From: Chromobotia macracanthus
Taxonomy: Eukaryota > Chordata > Actinopteri > Cypriniformes > Botiidae
DNA length: 64,000 nt
NCBI GenBank assembly: GCA_036877525.1
Contig: JAZGTH010000020.1
Location: forward strand, 664,001 to 728,000
Direction: 5' to 3'
Under the pieces are notes generated by a model. It was not told where the DNA came from. It made no database searches and saw only the letters and a program-made list of their open reading frames with translations. The position numbers were made by a program, and so were the translations under genes. Positions 42,668 through 52,497 of the stretch are shown piece by piece; within the stretch, counting starts at the first letter, position 1; each line of letters begins with the position of its first letter.

Positions 42668-43339
42668 TGATCTGCTTAACCATGTGATAGTGAACTGATG
42701 TAAGAAAGCAGAAATGCTTCTCACTGACACATTCAGGCACTTGGTCTGCTGAGATGTCATAATGTTCAAGAAAAGATCGTGTTAGATTGAAGTGGCACAT
42801 CAAGACGACATCTGCAGTCTACAAGATACTCTGACTGAGAACTGGTTTCTGGATAATTACAGAAGAAGATTAACAGAAAGAGGCTTGTGTCCTGTAAATC
42901 GAGTATTTACATTTGGTCAGACTTCACTTTCTGAATGTGATCTCTGTTTCTCAGTGGCTAATTTACAGGACGAGGATGTTCAAAGAACAAGCAGTCGAGG
43001 ATTGTCTAACCCTGTGATTTCTCATGTGCCCTTAAATTTGATGTTTTCTCCTTATTTGGGTATTTTTATTATTTCTAGCGCTGTGTGATTATTTTCTTAA
43101 ATCTGATTTGGTTGTGTGTGAGAGATCGTAAACCAAACATCCAAGTAAATTAGTAGTAACATTTATATCGCTGCTCACATTGACATTCAGATGTAGAGCT
43201 CTGCAGTAACGCCGGATGCATTACCGCGCTGTGCCAGCAGAGGGAGCTCACTGTCAGCCGCAATTATACCTGCATCTCACTACACGAAACTAAAGGGCCT
43301 TTAAACACGCAGATTTCAGTCAACGTTACTGTTTACACT

Positions 43340-44023
43340 GAATAATAAACATATATCATAATAAACACATATAATAATAAACATATATCATAATAAACAT
43401 ATATCATAATAAACATATATCATAATAAACATATAATAATAAACATATATCATAATAAACACATATAATAATAAACATATATCATAATAAACAATATCAT
43501 AATAAACATATAATAATAAACTTATCATAATAAACATATATAATAAACATATATCATAATAAAATATAATAATAAACATATATCATAATAAACAATATCA
43601 TATAAACATATATAATAAACATATATCATAATAAAATAAATAATAAACATATATCATAATAAACATATAATAATAAACATATATCATAATAAACACATAT
43701 AATAATAAACATATATCATAATAAACATATATCATAATAAACATATAATAATAAACATATATCATAATAAACACATATAATAATAAACATATATCATAAT
43801 AAACACTATAATAATAAACATATATCATAATAAACATAATCATAATAAACATATATAATAAACAATATCAAATAAACACATATAATAATAAACATATATC
43901 ATAATAAACATATAATAATAAACATATATCATAATAAACATATATAATAATAAACATATATCATAATAAACATATATCATAATAAACATATATCATAATA
44001 AACATATATAATAATAATAAACG
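43340..44023 (+). repeat. AT-rich minisatellite, unit AATAAACATATATCAT
   Basis: Roughly 45 copies of AATAAACATATATCAT, AATAAACATATAAT and shortened variants, interspersed irregularly. The minus-strand YVYYDICLL-type open frames are repeat artefacts. Confidence 0.97.
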
Positions 44024-44125
44024 TTTCATAATTGTGTTCTGTGATGCAGCTTTTCAGGGGCTGTAGTGAGTCAGAGCTGCCTGATGTGTATCTGTATGAT
44101 CTCATCATCGTGTTGGTAGGCGAGG

Positions 44126-44234
44126 TTTGTTTCTCTCTCTCTCTCTCTGTCTCTCTCTCTCTCTCTCTCTCCTCTCTCTGTCTCTCTCTCTTTAGTTTTC
44201 TCTTTAAGAGCTCTAGCCACACAACTGCACTCTG

Positions 44235-44274
<40 letters not shown>

Positions 44275-44278
44275 CTCA

Positions 44279-44313
<35 letters not shown>

Positions 44314-44366
44314 TCTCTGTGTGTCTCTGTCTCTCTCTCCCTCTCTCTGTTTCTGTCTCTGTCTCC

Positions 44367-44429
<63 letters not shown>

Positions 44430-44451
44430 CCTTTCTTTCTCTTTCCATCTT

Positions 44452-44501
<50 letters not shown>

Positions 44502-44555
44502 CCTCTCTTTCTCTCTCCCTCTCTTTCTCTCTCCCTCTCTCTGTGTGTGTGTCTC

Positions 44556-44629
<74 letters not shown>

Positions 44630-44687
44630 CCTCTCTCTGTGTCTCTTTCTCTCTCTGTCTCTCTCTTTCTCTCTCCCTCTCTCTGTG

Positions 44688-44723
<36 letters not shown>

Positions 44724-44851
44724 CCTCTCTCTGTGTCTCTCTCTCTCTCTCGTTCTCTCTCATTCTCTCTCTGTCTCTCTCTTTCTCTCTCTGTCTCTCT
44801 TTCTCTCTCTCTCTTTCTCTTTCCCTCTCTCTGTTTCTCTCTCCCTCTCTC

Positions 44852-44897
<46 letters not shown>
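44126..44897 (+). repeat. (CT)n tract with CTGT, CCCT and TTTCT interruptions
   Basis: About 770 bp of homopyrimidine-rich sequence, broken only by one copy of the unit described next. Long SLSLSL (plus) and RERERE (minus) frames are artefacts. Confidence 0.97.
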
Positions 44898-44911
<14 letters not shown>

Positions 44912-45115
44912 TCACTTCGTTCTTTTAAAGTTTTCTCTTTAAGAGCTCTAGCCACACAACTGCACTCTCTCCCTCGCTCTCTCTCTTTCTCCCTCTCTCT
45001 CTCTCGCTCTCTCTCTTTCTCTTTCTCACACACACACTCACTTCGTTCTTTTAAAGTTTTCTCTTTAAGAGCTCTAGCCACACAACTGCACTCTCTCCCT
45101 CACTCTCTCTCTCTT

Positions 45116-45161
<46 letters not shown>

Positions 45162-45226
45162 TCACTTTGTTCTTTTAAAGTTTTCTCTTTAAGAGCTCTA
45201 GCCACACAACTGCACTCCCTTGCTTT

Positions 45227-45271
<45 letters not shown>

Positions 45272-45324
45272 TCACTTCGTTCTTTTAAAGTTTTCTCTTT
45301 AAGAGCTCTAGCCACACAACTGCA
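44191..45324 (+). repeat. Five dispersed-tandem copies of a unique unit of about 43 bp within CT/CA tracts
   Basis: Copies at about 44191-44232, 44911-44966, 45038-45092, 45161-45216 and 45271-45324 share the core TTTTCTCTTTAAGAGCTCTA followed by GCCACACAACTGCAC. The last four are preceded by CACACTCACTTCGTTCTTTT. The non-repetitive core is nearly identical between copies while the CT spacers vary in length. The last copy ends about 65 bp before the start codon of the PLD gene. Confidence 0.92.
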
Positions 45325-45389
45325 CCGGCAGTATCTCCTCATTTTTTACTGGTTACGGATGAGCTGTCTGGTTTCTCTCGGTTCTGGTC

Positions 45390-48300
45390 ATGGTGAGTAG
45401 CTTTCGTGCTAGACCAGGGCTTTCATTTGATGACTACGTTTTCAAATAGATGAAAATGAGCATTTTTTGTGTTTTTGCATTTATACATTACGTTTGTTAA
45501 TAGGTGCAGTGTTTATAGAGTAAGTTATATACTGTGTATTATCAATGATGAAGTGTAGGGATGGTAAATGTTCATGGCTTGTTGACCTGCAGTGTGTTTT
45601 GATGTGTTTGCATTCATCTTGTTACTAGGAACTTGAAGATGTACACTTCAGATCATCAGAACATCTGACAGATGAGGAAGAGAATGAGAAGAAGAATGGG
45701 GAACAATTACATAAAGCAGGAAGACCACCAACATCCCGCATTCCTACCTTTCAAAGCTTCTTGGCCCGCAAGCAACTCACCGTTCAGAGTGCAGAGTCAC
45801 CACTGAAGATGGACGGATCCGGCCAGCTGGGCCAAAAAGAGGATGAAAGTGTGAAAACAGCACTGCCTATCCCATCAGCTCATCTGCACACAAGCCATAC
45901 AGATGTTCTCTCTCCAGCAGATATCCCACCTCACACCTCCAGTCCTTTACCTCTGAACAGAGATCATTTCTTTGATCAGACTCCTGAGATTACAGTGGAC
46001 TCTGAACAGACCAAATTGTTACTGAAGCGTCCACCACTGAGGAACCCCCACCAGAACCTGGTAGCCTCTGATCTCCTCACAGGGCCCATGTCTGAATTTG
46101 AGACTGCAAGTGGAGAAACCCTCTCAGAGGATGAGCTGATGTCAACACAAGATATAGAAGCTATAGAAGATCTGAGCTTGTGCTCCTCTGTGGATCATCA
46201 TGAGACTTCTGATCAATCTTGTGAAGATACTTTGGTGGAGGACTTGGACAAAGAGACAGTACAGCAATCAGAAAACATAGAAGAAGATTGTGTCACAGAG
46301 GAGAAAGTGAAACAGAAGGATGATGGAGGAATACTGAGATCTCAGGATGACAGGGTTACGATGCAGAAACCACTAGATAGTAAAGACTCAGAACAACAGG
46401 CAAGAAAAGATAAAAAACGAGAGACAACCAAAGCTGCTACACATGCAAAACACAGCAAGAGCAGAATGTACACACCCTCAAAGGTAGAATGTGTCATCTT
46501 TCATAAGTACATAATTAGTGGAACTATTGCTCAGCTGTTGTTTAGAGATTTAAAAAGTACATGACTCAGTCTGCACTGTCTGTGTTATGAACATGAACGA
46601 TATCTGCACGTATAGAAGTGTGCAGTTACTTTTCTAAGCTATCAGTCTTGTTGAGTTTTAGTTTCATTGCTTTGATGAATTTGTTTTGCCAGCAAACAAA
46701 CCTCAAATTTCAACAGAGGGGGATGCGTGAAATACAGCCACATTATACAGTCATTGTGGCAGGGAATATGTTTGCATAAGTAAACAGTAACAGTATTTTA
46801 TATGGTTTTAGCAGACAAAAGGAAGGAGCTGTGCTGGTTGCTGTCTCTTGCCCTCCATTCTCCTCCTCTTGGCTGGATTTGGACTTCATGTCTGGCAGTA
46901 TGGAGTCCCTAAATCAGTGTCACAGCTGATGTTGCAGCTGCAGCTGCACTGGCAGGAGTGTTTCTGGATGAATCAAGAGATATGCACCTCTGACTGCAGG
47001 TGAGAAAACGGTTGATCTTGATCTTGGTGTATTTATTTTAAATAACATTTTAAAAGTAAATGCTTTAAAATGTGTTTGGAAATGTTCTTTTTCAGGCTTA
47101 CTCTGGTCGAGAGCATCCCGGAAGGCGTCTACTTCCCTGCTGGCTCACAACACCTGCCAAGCATCTCAGATGCCTGGACTAAATTACTATACAGAGCAAA
47201 CAGCTCTGTCCACATTGCTGCTTTCTACTTCACACTCCGAGACTCAGACCTGGGCCTTACAGAACCCTCGTCTGTACTGGTAAGCTGGATCATGGATTTT
47301 CATGCACTGTACACACACAATAATTCACATTAGATATGTTTACATTTTTAGGATGGGTTCTGATTTTGTTTATATTTTTATAGGGTAAAAAAGTGTTTAA
47401 CCAGCTGAAGCAGCTGGAACTGAGGGGAGTGAAGTTGAAGATCGCTGTAAACGCCCCTCAGCCATACATTGCAGACACAGACGAACTGGAAGCAACAGGT
47501 AAAACAAAATGCCTGCAGCATGTCACACATACATGAATGAATGCTGTGTGGCTCTTCCCTACCCTGCTTTTATTTGTCTCAGGGGCTGAAGTCAGAGGAA
47601 TCGACCTGCAGAGCATCACTGGGGGCATTTTGCACACCACACTGTGGGTCGTGGATCAGAAACACATGTACGTGGGAAGTGCTAACATGGACTGGAGATC
47701 GCTTACCCAGGTACATCTACAACTATCACCAGTGTGAAACTTTAGTATGACTAAAATATATACATTGATATATAATGTAATCAGACACATTAACCTAGTA
47801 TACATATTAGTTAATTACTACAAATTCAAAAAGGCTTATAAAAGATGTATAAAATAAACATCTGCTAGAAAATGCTGAACTGTGATGAATGTTTCTGTAA
47901 GGTGAGGGAGGTCGGCGTGTCTGTGGAAGACTGCAGCTGTTTAGCTCAAGACGCCTCACGCATATTTGACCTTTACTGGGACATCGGAGCCCAGAAGAAT
48001 GAATCTCTACCTCCTTTCTGGCCGGGCCGGTTTTCTGCTCTCTCCAGTTCTAAGTACCCATTAGCTGTTAAATTCAACGGTGTTCCTGCGCGTGTCTATC
48101 TGTCTGTGAGTTGTGTTACTCTCACAAGATGACTTCATTTGTAACTGGCACTAACAATGTTCACTCTTTAATGTTTGCATGTCTTGCATTAATCATTCAA
48201 GCTTGGTCACATTATCCTCTGTGTTTGTCCACTGGCTGATTTTCATGCATTATATGCTATATGTGTCAGGAATGTGTTATTTTTTTTGTTGTTATGTTTT

Positions 48301-49524
48301 TTTTTTCTTTTTGTTGTTATGTTGTCATTGTTTCACTTTTTTAATAATTTCAGTGCATGTATAATATATGTCAGCTGTATGTTTCATTCATTTCTAAATG
48401 TGACAGAAGCGTGTTCATTGTGTGTTTTCTGGATATTACATGTTCATATGGGTTGTTTCAGAGTTCTCCTCCTGCTGTCTCATCATCTGGCCGTTCTGAC
48501 AAGCTCTCCAGTATTCTGTCAGTAATTTCTGATGCTCAGAAGTTCATCTATGTGTCTGTGATGGATTACCTGCCCGTGTCTCAGTTCACAGAGTCTGTTA
48601 GGTGATCTCTACCACTAGATGTCTGAATAGGAAAACAATTATTTTTGAATTTGAATAAACATTTTTGCATGGGATGATTTGCATGTTTATTGTGCTTACT
48701 AACTGAGAGGTTTTCTCAGCTCTGAAATGGATCGTGATTTTCTGTCTCTTATATGTCGTGTGGTTTAGGTTTTGGCCTGCGATCGACTCGGCCCTCCGCG
48801 AGGCCGCTTGTTCTCGAGGTGTTGAGGTGAAGCTGTTGGTCAGTTGTTGGAGTCACTCTCCTGGGGCCATGTTTATCTTCCTCCAGTCTTTATCAGTGCT
48901 CAGTAAACCGCCTCTGAACTGCAGTCTTCACACCGTACGTCTCTATATGTTCTTGACATGTTCTCAATGTCTGGCTGAGGTATCATTGATTAATGGCTAA
49001 TTCTTTTCATTTCACAGAAAGTTTTTGAGGTGCCTTCAACACAAGAGCAGCAAAGGATTCCGTTTGCGCGTGTCAACCACGCCAAATACATGGTGACTGA
49101 CAGAGTTGTTTACATTGGTATGTATGTGTTTCTCCTCTTCAAGCACACACGTCACATGATCTCACTGCACAGTACAATACAAACTGCTGCTACCTGTTAG
49201 CAGTTACAGTCCTACATGTTTACAGCTGTAGAGCTGCAGATGAACGTTATGGAATAAAGTGAATGACAGATTCATAATCATCCTCTGATGATTGACTGAT
49301 ACCTGCTCTGTTTTACAGGAACTTCCAGCTGGCGTGAGAATGCTTTCACTCAGACGGCAGGGGTTGGGCTTGTTGTGAATCAGACGGGTTCTGCAGTCGG
49401 GCAGGGCCAACAAACTGTTCAAAGCCAATTACAGAATATTTTCCAGAGGGACTGGAATTCACAATACACCCAAACCCTCTCTGATGTCCATGCACAGCAC
49501 TGCAGTGGAATAACGCTTATGTAA
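45390..49524 (+). CDS. pld7: PLD3/PLD4-like type II transmembrane phospholipase D family protein with altered first HKD
   Basis: Exons: 45390-45392 (ATG only), 45629-46483, 46815-46999, 47096-47279, 47384-47498, 47583-47710, 47902-48105, 48462-48601, 48769-48934, 49018-49117, 49319-49524. They total 2286 nt (761 aa). The first 290 residues form an acidic, Ser/Thr-rich, probably disordered cytosolic region. A membrane segment follows (CCLLPSILLLLAGFGLHVW, about 294-312), then a lumenal PLD3/4-type domain (LTLVESIPEGVYFP; ANSSVHIAAFYFTLRD). HKD1 reads H465-T-T467-LWVVD472, so the catalytic Lys is replaced by Thr; the downstream GSANMDWRSLTQ is kept. HKD2 is intact: NH681-A-K683-YMVTD688 with IGTSSW. 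Members PLD3/PLD4 are lysosomal 5' exonucleases, and activity normally needs both HKDs, so this protein may be inactive or altered. Poly(A) signal at 49677. The family assignment is firm; the symbol (a fish-specific member) is tentative. Confidence 0.85.
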
Positions 49525-50036
49525 CGTACTGTGCGCAGTATTTGTTATGTTGCTAAGCACTCTCATTTAAACAGTGAAACTATCAAAAACTCAGCCTGAG
49601 CAAGCACTGATTTTTAATGTTGGTTACATGAATGTTGTTATAATAGGTGCCTTGGCTATAAAATCAGTTTTAAAAAAATAAAAGTACTTTTCAGTAAGTG
49701 CTTATGTTCTGTCTTTATTTAAATGACACTTATATTAGGGATGCATAATTTAAGGCGATATTAGGAGAAATAATAATAATTTGCACTCATTAAGATCATA
49801 TCAACTTTATAATGTACACACACAGATCATGTTAACTCTATAATAAAATCTATCTACATATAAATACCTTGAGCTAAAACTTTTGATTGAAATGAAGATT
49901 AAAGTGACAATAATTCGAGGCACGTTCACAAGCAGTCTACTGAGGGCACTGGCTGGGATTGAGACACGCCCGTGTGTCACAGAATAGTGTTTCATTTGTG
50001 CACTTCACTTCTGCTCCCTATACTCACACATTACAG
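49525..50036 (+). other. PLD-gene 3' UTR and short spacer before lman2
   Basis: AATAAA at 49677-49682 probably ends the upstream gene. No signal-peptide exon for lman2 was found: the lman2 frame runs back from 50037 to a stop near 49984 without a Met. Confidence 0.5.
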
Positions 50037-50149
50037 ACAGGAACGCGGAGCATCTGAAGCGGGAGCACTCGCTCATTAAACCCTATCAGGGTGAGTACTG
50101 CACCGCATCACCGCACGGTCCTCTGCGGGGTAAAGTTATAAAGCACATC

Positions 50150-50610
50150 ACTGATCAATATAAAGTACATCACTGATCACATGATATATCACTGATCACA
50201 TGATCACATGATATATCACTGATCACATGATCACATGATATATCACTGATCACATGATATATCACTGATCACATGATATATCACTGATCACATGATATAT
50301 CACTGATCACATGATCACATGATATATCACTGATCACATGATCACATGATATATCACTGATCACATGATATATCACTGATCACATGATCACATGATATAT
50401 CACTGATCACATGATCACATGATATATCACTGATCACATGATATATCACTGATCACATGATATATCACTGATCACATGATATATCACTGATCACATGATC
50501 ACATGATCACATGATATATCACTGATCACATGATCACATGATATATCACTGATCACATGATCACATGATATATCACTGATCACATGATATATCACTGATC
50601 ACATGATCAC
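50150..50610 (+). repeat. Minisatellite of TGATCACATGATATATCAC units in lman2 intron 1
   Basis: About 22 copies of a 19-bp unit (ATATATCACTGATCACATG), with frequent extra 8-bp TGATCACA insertions. Each unit carries TGATCA and TCACATGA. Confidence 0.96.
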
Positions 50611-50802
50611 ATCTGATCCAGTATCTCATGCTCGTGCACGTGTCTGATCATTAGGTGTTGGAGTGAGTCAGTGGGATGTTTGGGGCACTACATTAGTGAG
50701 CAGCCAGTATGTGCGCCTGACCCCTGATAAGGGGAGTAAACAGGGAGCTGTCTGGAATACAGTGGTGAGAAAGTGCCTGCAGAAATATAAAGTACAGCAC
50801 AG

Positions 50803-51902
50803 TAATAGTAATGTAATTGTAATGTAATAGTAATGTAACTGTAATGTAACTGTAATGTAACTGTAATGTAATAGTAATGTAACAGTAATGTAACTGTAAT
50901 GTAATAGTAATGTAATAGTAATGTAACTGTAATGTAACAGTAATGTAATAGTAATGTAACAGTAATGTATGTAATAGTAATGTGTAAGGCTGTAATGTAA
51001 CTTTAATAGTAATGTAATAGTAATGTAACTGTAATGTAATAGTAATGTAACTGTAATGTAACTGTAATGTAATAGTAATATAATAGTAATGTAACTGTAA
51101 TGTAATAGTAATGTAATAGTAATGTAACTGTAATGTAACAGTAATGTAATAGTAATGTAACAGTAATGTAATAGTAATGTAACTGTAATGTAACTGTAAT
51201 GTAACAGTAATGTAACAGTAATGTGATAGTAATGTAACTGTAATGTAATAGTAATGTAATAGTAATGTAACTGTAATGTAATAGTAATGTAACTGTAATG
51301 TAACTGTAATGTAATAGTAATATAATAGTAATGTAATAGTAATGTAATAGTAATGTAACTGTAATGTAACAGTAATGTAACTGTAATGTAACAGTAATGT
51401 AATAGTAATGTAACTGTAATGTAACTGTAATGTAACTGTAATGTAATAGTAATGTAATGTAATGTAACAGTAATGTAATAGTAATGTAACTGTAATGTAA
51501 CAGTAATGTAATAGTAATGTAACTGTAATGTAATAGTAATGTAACAGTAATGTGATAGTAATGTAACTGTAATGTGATAGTAATGTAATAGTAATGTAAC
51601 TGTAATGTAATAGTAATGTAACTGTAATGTAATAGTAATATAATAGTAATGTAATAGTAATGTAATAGTAATGTAACTGTAATGTAACTGTAATGTAATA
51701 GTAATGTAACTGTAATGTAATAGTAATGTAATAGTAATGTAACTGTAATGTAATAGTAATGTAATAGTAATGTAACTGTAATGTAATAGTAATGTAACTG
51801 TAATGTAACTGTAATGTAACTGTAATGTAACTGTAATGTAACAGTAATGTAATAGTAATGTAACTGTAATGTAATAGTAATATAATAGTAATGTAACTGT
51901 AA
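50803..51902 (+). repeat. Minisatellite of TAATGTAACTG/TAATGTAATAG units in lman2 intron 2
   Basis: About 1.1 kb of ten- to eleven-base units, AATGTAACTGT, AATGTAATAGT and AATGTAACAGT, in mixed order. The 310-codon minus-strand frame (HYYYITVTLLLHYSYIT type) is an artefact. Confidence 0.97.
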
Positions 51903-52295
51903 GACCAGCTTCATTCTGTCTCCCTGCGCAGCCATGTTATCTGAAGGACTGGGAGATGCATGTGCAGTTTAAAGTTCATGGAGCAGGAAAGAAGAATCTC
52001 CATGGAGATGGGTTTGCTGTCTGGTACACAAAAGAGAGATTACATTCTGGTAAGGCCGCTGTGGAGTGAAGGGGACCAGGTTCAGATCTCATTCTGAGTA
52101 CTTCCTCTGAACACTTGTACACTTCACCCTGTAGAAAGACAAAGTCTTGCTCCTTTATGTTTGTAAATGTAACACATAAATGTACTGTATTTGTATAAGT
52201 GTAATATATGTGTGTACTCCATCTGCGTCCCGTCTGCAAGTGGCTTTGTCTGTTTTCTTGTTCCCATTAGTCGATTGTGTCATAATTTCATTTAG

Positions 52296-52378
52296 GGACA
52301 GTCTTTGGAAGACAAGAACGTTTTGTAGGCCTGGCTGTTTTTGTGGATACCTTTCGTAATGATCTTCAGGGGATGGAT
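52296..52378 (+). CDS. lman2: lman2 alternative exon 4a
   Basis: Acceptor TTTCATTTAG, donor GAT|GTAAGT, 83 nt. It encodes TVFGRQERFVGLAVF followed by VDTFRNDLQGMD. It enters in phase 1 and leaves in phase 0, the same as exon 4b. It keeps the DT..ND segment that supplies the Asp and Asn for calcium and mannose binding in L-type lectins. FVGLAVFVDT is closer to what I recall of LMAN2L (VIPL) than to mammalian LMAN2. Confidence 0.8.
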
Positions 52379-52417
52379 GTAAGTGTGCCGTTCTCACGGG
52401 TCCTTCTTTCTCTGCAG

Positions 52418-52497
52418 GCCCAGTGTTTGGCTGTAGTGCCAGTTGCCATGGCTTGGCCATTTTTATAGACACATACCCTAATGATGAGGCTCCTGAT
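52418..52497 (+). CDS. lman2: lman2 alternative exon 4b
   Basis: Acceptor TTTCTCTGCAG, donor GAT|GTGAGT, 80 nt. It encodes PVFGCSASCHGLAIF followed by IDTYPNDEAPD, close to the standard LMAN2 sequence. It lies only 39 nt after exon 4a, and splicing both together would shift the frame. Confidence 0.85.

Larger units (their letters stand above)
42668..45389. other. Intergenic region dominated by tandem arrays
   Basis: About 0.65 kb of unique sequence follows the syvn1 fragment. Then come the AATAAACATATATCAT array (43340-44023), CT-rich tracts (44126 onward) and five copies of a unique unit (44191-45324) leading to the start of the PLD gene. No coding sequence recognised. Confidence 0.6.

Noticed and set aside
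43388..43852. Minus-strand Tyr/Ile/Val-rich frames
   Set aside because: AATAAACATATATCAT minisatellite.
44032..45271. Frames of up to 298 codons over the second CT region
   Set aside because: Same artefact of (CT)n; the apparently unique peptide parts come from the copied 43-bp unit.
51003..51935. 310-codon minus-strand frame (YYITVTLLLHYY)
   Set aside because: Repeat translation of the TAATGTAAC array in an lman2 intron.
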